A DNA stretch of 64,000 nucleotides from Branchiostoma floridae (lineage: Eukaryota > Chordata > Leptocardii > Amphioxiformes > Branchiostomatidae), in NCBI RefSeq assembly GCF_000003815.2, contig NC_049991.1, positions 12,248,955 through 12,312,954 of the forward strand. Reading direction: 5' to 3'. Below, piece by piece: positions 13,001 to 25,300 of this stretch. Positions within the stretch are counted from its first letter, which is position 1, and every line of letters begins with the position of its first letter. Below the pieces are notes generated by a model. The model did not search any database and was not told the DNA's origin. It saw only the letters and a program-made list of their open reading frames with translations. The position numbers and the translations under genes are program-made.

Positions 13001-15757
13001 GCTGTCTTTCCCTGCCTCAGACTTCATTGTCACCACCATTCACGATGCTGGATTGGATGGTGAGTGGCCTTGATCTTCTCATGTTAGGCAACAGCATGAT
13101 TACCAATAACATTCAATACTTTATTCAAGGTCTTGAATGTATGACATCAGATAGATACATGTGTTTTTTTAAAATATATGTTTACAGGCTATTTATGTTT
13201 GTTACTTGTTTGTTTATTGTTTTCTGTTTGTTGTTTTTCAGAGCCACCCTACAAACCTGTCATTCTAGACTTTGCCCATGTCTCCCATCTTGACTTCAGT
13301 GTTATCAGGGTAGGAGTTTATTTACACTTCATGAACATTTATGTCATTGTCTTGTATCTTGTTGTAACAAGTAGATTTTTAGAAGCAAAATCTAACTTCT
13401 AGCTAAAGGCTCTGATGTTCATAAAAGACAAAGGCTTTTGATATTTTTGAGTCAGTGAATGAAAATTGTTGATTTCTTGTAATCTTTCCTGTCAAACTAA
13501 TGAATGTCCTGGTTTTTAACTTTTCAGTCTCTTGCCCTCTCCGTTGAAGAGTATGCCACAAACAACACACCATTATATTTTGCCTGTGTCAATGTAAGTA
13601 AGGAACTCAACAGAGCTGCTGTCATAAAGTACTCATTATGCAAAATTATGCAGTTTATACTTATCTAGCTGTCTAAGATAAGATAGTAATCTTTACAAAT
13701 GTAGTGAGAGCTGTCATCTTGTATGTAAAGGAGTATGTATGTGGTAGAAGTACAGGAAATTATGTTTCTTTGTATTGGCACAATCATAGTACATGCAACC
13801 ATCTCTGATTAAAAACAGATTAGACATGTGTTCCGAATTACCATTTGTGTGTGTTGATGACAGCTTTGTGCATTAATTTTGTTATGTCTTCAATGGCTTA
13901 CCAGAATGTATTCTCACTAACTTGTATCATTTTCTGTTTTTGTTTCTAAAGAGGGATTTGGAAGCAAAGCTCAAAAAGGCCAGTATTAAGAACCTACAGT
14001 GTTTTCCTACAGTCCAACTGGCTACAGAGGCAATTCTTGGTAAGAATTAAATTATTTAGATACAATATGTGATTTCACCATTTTAAATCAATGATAAAGA
14101 ATCTTTAGATCTTACTGATTCATGTGGGAAATGTGCAATTTGAAATGGTTATATTTTTCCCCAAATGATCTTCAACTGTTTGTGATTTTTTGCAAATCGT
14201 GTGTCATGCCGTTATTTTTTCGTGATGATCGGAGATATTTTTCAATGAATTCCCCAATCAAATTGAATGTGATGCATTTTTCATGATTTTTCTCCCAAAT
14301 TGCACGTGATCTGCTGATAGCTAATGCAATGACTTTCAATGGCACAGATGAAGGCGTACATGGGTGTATAGGCATGGGTTTCAACGAGGGGCAAAACCGG
14401 GGAACCCGGAGAATAACCCTCGGTACAGGTAGGAGACAGACTATGCCAAACCCCCTCTGCACGTGGACATGGGAACTGAACCTTCTATTCATGTTTTGTT
14501 GCACCGTATACCTACTGGGCTCGCACTTTTGCTCAGTACCATTTCATCATGGGTGGAGGAAGGTGATTTCTTTGGATCATCTCAACATAACTTGCCTGGC
14601 CCGATAGTCTGTGTTGTGTTATTGTCTTGTATTTTGTTGGGTTATTGTCTTGTATTTTGTTGGTATGTTGGTCTACATGGTACGGTATAAGGAAGGGATG
14701 CCCAAATCTGTCCTTTAAACATCTTTGAAAAAGAAAAATTGTCTGCAAGATGGCTCAAAAGACGTTAACATTACGTCATTAAGGTTTGCTTGAACAGACA
14801 CCAGGCTTGCTGTTCTTCAATGAACTGTTGTTACAAAAGATAACTCAATAATTGTAGACAATTTAGAAGTCTTGAATACTAGCAATATTCATGCTCAAGA
14901 GATGTCTAATTTCTAACAAGGCTCTTGCTCTGCTCTTAGAAAAAAGGGCTGATATGATCAAATCATGCATGTCAATCAGCATATACTGATTAACAATTTA
15001 ACAGCCGAGAATTTTCAGAGAAATAATTTCATATGTAACCGTGTACCATATTTCTATGCAGACATGTTGAGATCTGCCTTAGTGTGTTCAGTCCCTATTC
15101 CATCCTCCCATTCCAGCATGTGCTTCCAGTGCTAATAAGTGTCCGTGTCAGTATTCACTAACTGTGTTAGTGTGGATGTTTAACTGTACATCACTGCATG
15201 TGCCAGATGTCACTAATACATGTACATTGTGCTGTATGCATACTTGCCACAAATTCTAAGTTAATCTGCCCCACTTGAAAAAAAGATAAGAATTGCTTCA
15301 CTTCTTTATTGTATATCTAACTGGTTGATTTCAGTAATGTGTCTAATCTCAGTAATATCTCTAATCTCATGTTCTGCAATTACTTAAAATTTATTCTTAT
15401 TTGATCCCATCCCTGTGATTCTCCCCCAATGTAGTTCAATGTCTCCTTGCCATGGGCCTATTTATGCCTCAGAAGTCAAGCTCATGACACCGATTCTGAA
15501 CCCAAAGTGTTTTTGACAAGTTCCCATAGTATTGATATGTAACACCAGAATGGCAAGGGAGGCACACATTGCCTTATTCCATCTGTAACATCTCCGTGCC
15601 ATCCACAGGTGCAACAAGAGAAGACGGAGATGTGCACCAGCCCATACTGATGACAGAGGTGTCCTTGGACCATCTGGACGTCTCCAGCGACACAGGAGAA
15701 GTTCTGCAGAACCACACATCTCACTCAGACAGAGACAATCATGAGACAACAGTCTAG
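4047..15757 (+). CDS. SLC26A11: SLC26A11-type sodium-independent sulfate/anion transporter, gene B (complete, 17 exons)
   Basis: Exons: 4047-4265, 5858-6050, 6445-6530, 8536-8615, 8796-8950, 9383-9558, 9871-9943, 10183-10233, 10602-10718, 11120-11260, 12218-12276, 12440-12511, 12948-13059, 13242-13309, 13528-13593, 13952-14039, 15609-15757. All use GT-AG sites with matching phases and sum to 1905 bp, 634 aa, near the ~606 aa of human SLC26A11. An in-frame TGA directly before the ATG fixes the start. Residues ~30-75 carry the sulfate-transporter signature (LTVIPQGLAYA). Exon 9 has the conserved SCSRTAINSTSG segment. Hydrophobic helices fill exons 1-12. A cytoplasmic STAS domain spans about 475-586 (VVVKFDKGLSFPASDF..., VILDFAHVSHLDFSVIR), followed by a short acidic tail. 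The family moves sulfate, chloride and other anions in plasma-membrane or endolysosomal membranes. Which anion this copy carries cannot be read from the sequence. Confidence 0.94.
5645..5770 (+). pseudogene. Decayed copy of gene A exon 1 start inside gene B intron 1
   Basis: From ATG at 5711 the reading is MCDMVDSGMQLAIHKLGN, against MCDTVDSGTQVAIHELGN at the start of gene A. Weaker similarity continues into the 5' flank (GAATTATGCTCC here, GAATTGTGCTCC in A). After residue 18 the similarity ends and a stop follows at once. Five of the seven base differences in the best 55 bp are C-to-T or G-to-A changes at sites that are CpG in gene A. It lies ~90 bp before exon 2 of gene B. It could be a relic first exon, or part of the 5' UTR of an alternative transcript. 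Confidence 0.7.
7214..8152. mobile_element. Mariner-type non-autonomous element with long (~178 bp) inverted repeats
   Basis: The left end TACGAGGGCGGTTCAAAAAG is repeated inverted at 8152, bounded by TA on both sides. The arms 7214-7391 and 7976-8152 align almost base for base, with few mismatches. The core, about 580 bp, holds no transposase I can recognise. The terminal sequence and TA target fit the Tc1/mariner group. It sits in intron 3 of SLC26A11 gene B. Confidence 0.88.
11333..12136. repeat. 17-bp GC-rich minisatellite, about 47 copies
   Basis: Tandem array of CAGCTTACCGGGTCCGG and variants in intron 10 of gene B. The variants change CAGC/CACC and GGGTCC/GGACCC/GGGCCC/GGGTCA, and strings of variants recur, suggesting higher-order duplication. 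The unit lacks stops in one reading direction, so it creates a 272-codon open frame with a 17-residue periodic product. That frame is an artefact of the repeat. Confidence 0.95.
12787..12798 (+). repeat. G12 homopolymer
   Basis: Uninterrupted run of twelve G in intron 12 of gene B. The length may vary or be misread. Confidence 0.9.
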
Positions 15758-17080
15758 TCAACAGCCTGGAAATGACTATCACCGCATCCTCTCCTGCCAA
15801 AGCTGCCACTTGTACTACCTGTTATGCAAAAACAGGCAGAGGCCCTGGCTTTCCAGCCTACAACCTGTCCTTCTGGCAGTGTTAGTGCTAGCCAACTGTC
15901 AGCCAATCAGATTCTCTGCCCTAGCCCTGCTGTTGTTCCCAGGAAAGTTGCCAGCCAATCATGTTGCTTATTATTGTGAAGAGGCATTGTGATTGGATGG
16001 TAACTTACCCAGAAATGGCAGCTGGAAATGCATGTTACCAGAAGGGCTGATTACAAACTGTTAGACCAGGGCTACTGCTTACAGAATACAAATGTACATG
16101 TACACAAGTGGTGGCTCTGGCAGGAGAGAATACATCACTCATGATGTGCTGTATGACAAAGCAATCTATTTGCATTCTTCTACATGAAGCATGAGAATAA
16201 GTATGACCATAGCAATATGATGATATTGTTTTGATGAATGCTAAGTCTGTGAAAGCAAAAAAGTCATAAAATATAGCAATATTTTTGAAGAGGGTAAATT
16301 TACCTAATCACACCGCAAAAATTAGCACATTTGAATATGAACTCTCTATCTCAACCAATATAATATACTTCATTGCCAATGAAAGTGCAGGGACACATTG
16401 TTTAACACAGACTGAGAAAGTTACAGGTAGCTGTAGGACTGATCTCAGAAAATATTAGCCATATTTTTTGTAATTTTAAAAATGGAGTGTCAGTAACAAA
16501 TCAGAATTGACCATTCTTTGGTAGGGTAAATGGGACATGTGCAACAAATCAAAGGGAGGTTCCTGACTGTCTCGCATGCACTATTGACTGTCAGGAACGT
16601 TTATTACTCACAATACTCTATAACTTTGACTTAATGATGATAGTGCCTTAGCTACTGCTGCTACCAATGGTGTGATTCCGTGGCCAGCAATCTACTTAAG
16701 ACATTGTTTTCACTTTTCATTGGGACTGATATTGGAGTCTTGAAGGCAATTTGATGATGTTTGACTGCATGGAGGGTGACACAAAGATTTGTGTGAAAAG
16801 GACACAACCTTCATAACATGTATTGAAACTTGAAGTGTGGGACTTATTTTTCTATTTTGGAAAGTATTTTCTAGACTACATGAGATGTGGATATCCCATA
16901 TGTGGATTCTATATGAATGACTTTTAGACATAAAAAAGCTGCCTTGATACGTTTGCACAATTGTGTAAGTTTTTTTCAAGAGATCAAATTTATGTGGCCA
17001 AAGTATAGAAATCGACTGTAATCCAGTACAGAAAAAATATAGTTGTGTTCAGGTAACTGGTGTATAGAGGTCCACAATAA

Positions 17081-17248
17081 GTGGTTATAGTAGGAAGTAG
17101 AGTATGTGGGAAAGGACAACCTCAACCCAACTGCATACACTTATGCCACATCTTCAGAAAAGACGTCTTTTTTGAAGATGTGGCGTGTGTGTGGTTGGTT
17201 GGTTTGAGGATGTCCTTTCCCACGTACTCTACTGGTTACAGTAGGAAT
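17081..17248. repeat. Near-perfect foldback hairpin with ~84-base arms
   Basis: The arms 17081-17164 and 17165-17248 are reverse complements with scattered mismatches, joined at AAAAGACGTCTTTT with no real loop. Both arms share GTGGGAAAGGACA and GCCACATCTTC. It would form a long double-stranded RNA if it lies in the gene B 3' UTR. A foldback MITE remnant is the simplest origin. Confidence 0.85.
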
Positions 17249-17792
17249 TGTTTGAAAAAAGAGGTGATCAAAATGGTATCAAAATTGTGTATGTTGCAGA
17301 ATTGAGAATAAGCCTTAGGGTTTTGCAGTGCAGTGATGTGCCTTGTAAAATGAGCAAATATACTGGAGACAGAATATACTTTGCTACTTAATATAAATTA
17401 TAGTATTTTGCCAATTGTTTTATCAAGGTATCTATATGAGTACTATTCATTATGAAAATACATGTGTATGATGCTCTCAAATGTATCAGTGTATGATAAA
17501 TACTAATGCTTAATAGGGAAACCTATTCATTACATAGGTCCTATGGACTTCTTGTAACAGCAAGGTGAATATTTCAACGTTCTAGTTGTTGACTGATTGA
17601 TTTAATAGCTCATTAATGGGAATTACCATGACTGAAGCCGCACAGTGTATACTTGTCACCTGCTATTAATTATCTTTATTATTCAGTTGTAACACTAATT
17701 GCAACAAAGTTAATGAAAACATTGTTGCATTATTTATATAATGATCACAATAGTCTGAAATCCAACCTTTACACTGAATGTTTGTGGGTGCA

Positions 17793-17798
17793 CAATAA
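17793..17798 (+). terminator. Polyadenylation signal AATAAA, gene B
   Basis: AATAAA on the coding strand 2.04 kb past the stop, with TG-rich sequence around it. It is the first convincing signal after exon 17. Confidence 0.45.
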
Positions 17799-18321
17799 AG
17801 GTGACTGATTTGAAAAGAACTGTCTCAAAGTCTCAAAGTTAATGCCAAGGTTTGGATGAAACCTGAAAAGCTGTGTTATCAGTTGTAATTATCTTTTACG
17901 TTACTTGAATAGAATGTAGGTATCTTGATACTGGCTCTGATACTACCTGTACCCACCTCTTTAAGCTGACCTAGTGGACATAACCATTGCTTTATCTCTC
18001 TCCAAAATTTGAGTAGTAACTTGGAATAGTCCTCTTTGCATTGGGGTATTTTTGGGAAGGTTCATTGTTGCGTGCAGAGTCAAATAAGAAAAATTCAATT
18101 TTTCTTCGATATGGTGTTCAGATTGTCCATTTATGTGTAGCAGTAACTTTTGGTTGGTCCATTTCTGCAAAATGGTGATTTCGGAACAGTCCATTTTTGC
18201 AAGGGGAGGGTGGGGTAGTGTTGTCTTATTTGCTTACAAAGTGGGTACAAATACAGTTTCATAATGTAGTACTTCAAAATTGTATTTTCTAAAATTGTAT
18301 TTTCTGTGTATAACAGTTGTT

Positions 18322-18342
18322 AGTCCTGTCCTTGGTGCTGAA
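18322..18342 (-). promoter_or_regulatory. NRSE/RE1-like motif, pair member 1
   Basis: On the minus strand TTCAGCACCAAGGACAG matches the 17-position RE1 consensus completely. It lies 0.3 kb beyond a candidate polyA signal of the sialyltransferase gene, and a second motif is 39 bp away. Confidence 0.45.
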
Positions 18343-18360
18343 TGAGTGATTGAGTGATGT

Positions 18361-18381
18361 TTCCCTGTCCTTGGTACTGAA
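18361..18381 (-). promoter_or_regulatory. NRSE/RE1-like motif, pair member 2
   Basis: On the minus strand TTCAGTACCAAGGACAG, one mismatch (T for A/C at position 6) from the RE1 consensus. About 15 bp of flank resembles its neighbour, so the pair probably arose by local duplication. Confidence 0.4.
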
Positions 18382-18637
18382 TGAGTTACTCTGTGGAGAC
18401 GTATGTTCCACAGTTTTAAAATGATAACCATTTTTCACTCTGTGGTGGAACTCAGCTGTTGATGTTTTGCCTGCCCATGACGCAATTTGTCACCCACATT
18501 AGTCATTACAGTCATTTACTGTATATTCCATCCAGCTGCTGTCGAGTGCCTGTCAAACTAATGTGCTTCTCCAAATGGTGGTTATACCGGATGTATAGAT
18601 ACAGATAAGATATTCACACAATGTCAGGTAGATTGTG

Positions 18638-18643
18638 TTTATT
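18638..18643 (-). terminator. Candidate polyadenylation signal for the sialyltransferase gene
   Basis: AATAAA on the minus strand, 0.7 kb past the stop codon. A second AATAAA is at 18747-18752. The 100-N gap between the stop and this site means the true distance is unknown. Confidence 0.35.
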
Positions 18644-19190
18644 GTTTTCTTTACGTAATTACGCTTCTTAATGATTATTTCCAACTAACTAATCACCATA
18701 GCGTGCTAAAATCTACACAAGTTGCATGCTAGATTCAATCGCACCATTTATTCTTACACCAAAACATACACAACACAAACATGAACTTTCTATTATTTGC
18801 TATGAAAATACTAACAATTGTAAGTGAGTAGGTTTGTGTAGAGTATCTATCACTATCCTATCATAAATCACCATCAAAAATACAATTCAAGCTTTTACTG
18901 TGAAGCGGTCTGAGTTAACTAAGAGGATTCTTTGATCAAACTAAGACGTGGACGTAAGACAATTCTTAAGCATATAATTTTCTTTAGAACTACATGTGTA
19001 CGCTTCAATCTAAAATTTCTACTTGGCATTTTTACGGACTGCATATCTTCTTGGTCATACAGTGATCTAACTACCCGTTGAGGTAAGATAGGATTCTACC
19101 TACCCACAACGCTGTTTTCTTGGCTTTACTTTCTATGGCTACCTTTTTTTCTCAAAGATTGCTCGACAGCATCTATTTGACCAAAGCTAG

Positions 19191-19290
19191 NNNNNNNNNN
19201 NNNNNNNNNNNNNNNNNNNNNNNNNNNNNNNNNNNNNNNNNNNNNNNNNNNNNNNNNNNNNNNNNNNNNNNNNNNNNNNNNNNNNNNNNN
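19191..19290. other. Assembly gap (100 N)
   Basis: Exactly 100 N, a conventional unknown-size placeholder, just past the sialyltransferase stop codon. Confidence 0.99.
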
Positions 19291-19343
19291 TACCGATGTA
19301 CTGTGTTATCATCGGGCGAATTTTCTGTAGTCACTTTTCCCCT
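19291..19343. repeat. Contig-end duplicate of sialyltransferase exon 2
   Basis: This 53-bp stretch matches 23937-23990 except for three single-base length changes in base runs (CGA/CGGA, TTTT/TTTTT, CTTTT/CTTT). Each copy abuts a 100-N gap. The copy at 23940 reads in frame as exon 2; this one is frameshifted. Low-quality contig-end sequence is the likely explanation. Confidence 0.75.
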
Positions 19344-19346
19344 GGT

Positions 19347-22300
19347 CTACCGACCACTCTGATCTCTGTATCGGGGGTTATTTCGCATTGCATAGACGTA
19401 GGAAGGGAGAGGCTTGCAACGTTCTCGCAATCTAACGACCCCCTTGTCATGTAGCGACTTCAGTGCTTTATACTCGTTGTACATCTTGTGTGGCCCTTGT
19501 TCAAAGTTGTAGCGGCTCCTCCTCTCGTAATAGTGGTAAGGCAGGCGGTTGCCCTCTCTGTCGTGGTTGGAGGGGTAGAAACCGTAGAGCGCCACCTGGC
19601 GGCATACAGAGGCTGCGATGGTGTACATGCATAGGCCAGTCGTGAGGCGAGGCACTTCCAGCTTGCGAGTGTTCCAGAACCTAAGAGATGTTTAAAAGTC
19701 AATTTACATTGTTAGCTGACTTTAGCGAACATTTGCAAAATTGTCTGGACATTAGCAACATAGAGGGCGTGCCTTTGGCAATGCAATATAAGACCTATGC
19801 CCTTTCGGCCATTCTCATACGCGGAGAGCCCAGCGTCGTTTTGCGACGACGTTGGACTCTCTGCGTAGGATAGGAGAATGGCTGAATGCTTTGGCAGGAA
19901 ATACTTTACTAACTTAAAGGTATCCTTTTGCTGTTAAACCTTTGATCGTATGTAACAATGATAGGATACGTATATACTAAACTTTCCTTTCCTTTTGTGA
20001 AACCGATCATCATACATTCATGTCCCCGTGTAGCGGAAAGTGTCACTTTACAATATGAAAGCAGTAACGGTTTTACTTGTGTGAGATGTACATATCGTAA
20101 AGTGACTCACTTGAAGATTGCCCTGGTGACCTCCTTTGTCGGATACAATGGCTGCAATGGCAGTCCGTTTAACCTCTCTCCCATGAGAATGGAATTTAAC
20201 AAGTTCACTTCCCGCTCTCCCATTTTCGACACGAAGGCGGGGATCCACAGAAAACCGTCCCCTATCTCCTCCAGTCGGTTGATGAATCTTTTCCTGCTGT
20301 TTTCCGAGTTGACCCGGTTGTAGTACGTCTTGAGAACGCTAGGGTTCATGGTAGTGAAGTTCGTACGGGTCCCCACGTCCACGTGGTATCGCGAGATCGG
20401 CGCGAGATTACAGCGAAAGACGAAGTCAGCGGTGTCGATCTCGTCTCCGCATCTGCTATCCCTGAGATGAAACGAGGGACATTATCTTTTTTATCATCAT
20501 TTGTAGGGTATTAAACGGGCGTGACATTGACGTTTGAAAATTGAAAACAACTGGCGTTATCATTTGTCACACAAACTTTTTTCCGGACACATACACCAAA
20601 ACTGAAACTGTCGTGGAAGCTGCTCAATTCACCAGCTGCTTGTCTTGCTCAATGGGAGACCTACGCTAGTTCATCAGTGATTTACCACACATAACCGACA
20701 ATCAACCAACCAGACAATGGAACTACACTGTAGTATATGACCTCTGATATAGCACCTACCTGAGTATACCCCCATTGCCCACTACTGCGCATGTGTTGTA
20801 GAACTTCCCATCGAACGGTGACGTTTCGGGCAGCAGCACGTACATTGGTCCAGCCAATGTGACGTAGTGTTGAGGTTCGACGTCATACACGATCTTCTTC
20901 CCCACCTTGGCCGAGCTCTTGGTGAGGGAGATGTCCCGTTTGATGTGACACTCCTCTTCCAGCTCGTCCCTGTGTGTTCATATCATACAGTCTTAAAGAC
21001 CTGTCCTATTGTGTATGTGGTGTCATAAGGCATCGCTGGGCCCTATAACCACCAAATACACCACCGAATGAGCAAAGCAAAGCCAAAGGAGGTGATTTAT
21101 GAGGTGGTTATAGGAACTGACAGTGCCTAGCTTCAACACCGTATATAACGAAGGAAAATAGGCCATAAAGTTGTTATCATACAGCCATCTTGATATATCA
21201 AATTGAAACATGCATTTGTTCTATGAAAACAAAATACTTCGGTATCGCGACAAGAAAATTATCAGATTAAAATCATAACATCAGCATTATATCTACGCAG
21301 GAGAGCCGGTAAAGATACAAGCACACCTGAAGGATGATGCGGCCTCCTCGTCNNNNNNNNNNNNNNNNNNNNNNNNNNNNNNNNNNNNNNNNNNNNNNNN
21401 NNNNNNNNNNNNNNNNNNNNNNNNNNNNNNNNNNNNNNNNNNNNNNNNNNNNNNNNNNNNNNNNNNNNNNNNNNNNNNNNNNNNNNNNNNNNNNNNNNNN
21501 NNNNNNNNNNNNNNNNNNNNNNNNNNNNNNNNNNNNNNNNNNNNNNNNNNNNNNNNNNNNNNNNNNNNNNNNNNNNNNNNNNNNNNNNNNNNNNNNNNNN
21601 NNNNNNNNNNNNNNNNNNNNNNNNNNNNNNNNNNNNNNNNNNNNNNNNNNNNNNNNNNNNNNNNNNNNNNNNNNNNNNNNNNNNNNNNNNNNNNNNNNNN
21701 NNNNNNNNNNNNNNNNNNNNNNNNNNNNNNNNNNNNNNNNNNNNNNNNNNNNNNNNNNNNNNNNNNNNNNNNNNNNNNNNNNNNNNNNNNNNNNNNNNNN
21801 NNNNNNNNNNNNNNNNNNNNNNNNNNNNNNNNNNNNNNNNNNNNNNNNNNNNNNNNNNNNNNNNNNNNNNNNNNNNNNNNNNNNNNNNNNNNNNNNNNNN
21901 NNNNNNNNNNNNNNNNNNNNNNNNNNNNNNNNNNNNNNNNNNNNNNNNNNNNNNNNNNNNNNNNNNNNNNNNNNNNNNNNNNNNNNNNNNNNNNNNNNNN
22001 NNNNNNNNNNNNNNNNNNNNNNNNNNNNNNNNNNNNNNNNNNNNNNNNNNNNNNNNNNNNNNNNNNNNNNNNNNNNNNNNNNNNNNNNNNNNNNNNNNNN
22101 NNNNNNNNNNNNNNNNNNNNNNNNNNNNNNNNNNNNNNNNNNNNNNNNNNNNNNNNNNNNNNNNNNNNNNNNNNNNNNNNNNNNNNNNNNNNNNNNNNNN
22201 NNNNNNNNNNNNNNNNNNNNNNNNNNNNNNNNNNNNNNNNNNNNNNNNNNNNNNNNNNNNNNNNNNTAACAGTTGCGACATCGTACCATCTTATATAACA

Positions 22301-25300
22301 CTCTGGGTGCCCAATGACCCATATTTTTCTCTAGTCACTTGCTAAACTTTGGTAGAGTGTGCTGTGCACCGTGACTCGTGCTTTGTACATTAGTACAATG
22401 CTGTAATATTCACGCTTGTTTTCGATTACTTTGAAGGTTTGCGACACCTGGTCGACTTGTGTGATTCTGGGAAAGAATCAGTATTGCGACTACGTCCGCA
22501 AAGGAAGCTGGGAAAAGTAAATGTTTTGAGACTTCAAGTGTCGCCTTTCACCCGGCAATGTACCATGCTATGGGACAATGTAGAACAGCTTTCTGAGCTC
22601 CAAGCTTCCCTGAAAATGGTAGGTTCCTACTACAGTTCTTGCTAACTGTATAACATCTCAACAGTAGCAGTTCCTTGAACATTTTTGCGAGTCAAGAATG
22701 TATGCTGTATATTTTCAAAACCTGACTGGCAAATTAGCAAGTTCAAGATTTTCAAAGGCAGTCTTTTAAGACTAGTGAGCTAGTTGCATAGAGCTACGTG
22801 ACTTACTTGTGTTTGTGGTTCAGACATTCTTTCACGAAGAAGATTCCTTAGAAACTTGTAAACCGCGGTAACGTTACCTGAACACTTCTACTTCCACACA
22901 TGCATGCATATGCATCAGAGTGTTTATACACTTTTGTTAGTAGGTGTCCTTTGTTCAAACGATGCATGGATATTACGGCTTTATAATCTTCAATTGTGTG
23001 CAGCTATTTGCTCGCATTGCACACAAATCTATTTGTCAATTAGTTTGAAACTATTTTAGGAGTTTGAAGTTTTAACAGCAGCAGATGTGACGCATTATGG
23101 AAGGTTCCAAAGTCAACTGCCCCCTATCGATGAGAACAGGAAGCGCAGCACCTGAGTAATAATACCGGTATCAGTGTGTCTCTCCTTGTATGGGTATCTA
23201 AAAACCGGTAAGACTCTTCAACTGGAAGTGCGATGACCTTGTGTATGGTAACAATTTTTGTTTTCCTGTCTGTCTGATCTTGAGATTATATTCATAGTTA
23301 TCCCTGTCAGTCGTGTTTTAAGTAAAGAACATCACGCCAACAGTGAACACTACCCATGTATCCATTCCCGTGAGAGAGAGGTAACTACTTAATCTGTTTG
23401 GACATTGCTGGAAGGACCTACTTACGATGTCTTATTTACATCAGTTGTACACCATTTTGAGCCTCTACGTGATCCAATCCTTGACACGCGGCTAGGCATA
23501 CAATATATACTATTGTACAAGAAGCAGCACATTCTAAACCTATGTCTAGAAGAGTTGTGGAAGACACTGCAAAGAGGGTGTAACTAGTTGCGAAATTGGT
23601 GGAAGGATATTTTGTGTGATGTCACTTTCTATATACTCAAAGCTTCGTTGGCTATGACTATGACGAACAACATCACGGGTAAAGGATAGGTACAAAAGGT
23701 CTTGGAGTTGGATAAAACATTATGCTATGGTAGATGTTCGGCTGGAAAGAGTAGAATACAGGGCTCACATGAGTGTCTAACCACTGCACATGCGGAATGT
23801 TCACTGGCTTCGTATTGAAATGATACATTTCACTGGTAGCGTAAATGCTGCTCGGAGACAACTTTTATAATCAAGGGAAAACTAGACAACAATTTGATTG
23901 ATAATGTGTGGCCCAGGGCTTAACATTACGTGAACATACCGGATGTACTGTGTTATCATCGGGCGAATTTTTCTGTAGTCACTTTCCCCTNNNNNNNNNN
24001 NNNNNNNNNNNNNNNNNNNNNNNNNNNNNNNNNNNNNNNNNNNNNNNNNNNNNNNNNNNNNNNNNNNNNNNNNNNNNNNNNNNNNNNNNNGTACGTCCAG
24101 TTCCCGGTGTTGAGGAGGGCCTTTGTGCCGTACATGGTGTTCCTGACCACAGAGAAGCACATGCTGCATGAGCACACACGTACACACAACCATCAGCATG
24201 CACAATCATCTGCAGAAGGAACTCAAGGCAAGTACATTTACGTGCAATTTTCTATATTATATTTTATAAATAGAGAATCTCTAAGCTGACCAGGACACAT
24301 GTACAACCGTTCAGCCGCTTGGAGTGTGCTGTTTTAAACTTGAGATATCAATATAACACTAACATTTTCTGCTTCATCTTAGTAATGTCACTGATTTCTA
24401 TACATCCTAAATCTTGGGAATGAAACAACTACCATAATAAATCTGAAACCTTCATAAACGCACCACAGCAATGATCTTGCAAAAACAAACTAAATGAAAT
24501 ACAAAGACATCATTGAAAATAACCAGCGCTGATTCAGTGCGCTTCTACCGAGTACAAGTAAAAACACAGAACTGTTTTACAGAGCTAAGGGACACTTTCT
24601 CGAGCATTTTGATCAGTCTATCATAAGGCAAAACTGTGCCATAAATATGCCACAGTCGTTAACTCGCGGTGACTGAGTGTGTGCAGCTCCAAGGGAAACG
24701 AATGCCTGTTTCGTTAACCAATTAGGTCTCCTGTGGCGATACTAGCTAAAGACGGGGCAAATCATTACGTGCCTCCTTCATCATGTTTTCTCACAACCAT
24801 TGGCAGCCTGAGTCAGAGTAAGGAATCTGGCTACCAACTGCGACTTGTCAACACTCTTCAGTCTTCAGCAAACAGCGACGCGGTGTAAACAGTTGTGTCT
24901 TGCAACCCATAATATATACTTATCACAATATCCAATGTGGTGATCAACTCACCTACAATTGTTTTATTCGTTTAGAAATTCTTCTGACTTAAAAGCATAG
25001 TTCTCTTCAAATTGGCATCGCAAAAAGCAACGTGAAAAAAAGTAGTCAGAAGAAGCCCTGTCCGTTACTACATCTTTTATTTCCGATTCCACATCTACTG
25101 TAAGTACTGCACGTACATCTGCGTCACGCTCTGAAGACTTTCTCATCAATCTGTTTAATATTAAGTTCCATTATGTAGCAATGATTAAGACTGATCGACT
25201 GTAGTTAAATTAGATAATCCAACATCAATTTTACCATGCATATAAACAGGCCGGGGCAATCAAGCATGTAATCCTGTGCACTATTTCATGGGGTAGGGTG

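Larger units (their letters stand above)
15758..17815 (+). other. Probable 3' UTR of SLC26A11 gene B
   Basis: About 2 kb of non-coding sequence follows the stop before the first well-placed AATAAA at 17793. It contains a short inverted repeat (GTTCCTGAC...GTCAGGAAC, 16559-16598) and the long foldback at 17081-17248. The extent is inferred from the polyadenylation signal alone. Confidence 0.45.

Noticed and set aside
21262-22322. Long open frames of 311-349 codons
   Set aside because: They consist almost wholly of N.
22439-22620. Plus-strand 60-codon stretch ending at a GTAGGT donor-like site
   Set aside because: It lies in an intron of a minus-strand gene, no partner exons in phase were found, and the protein is not recognised.
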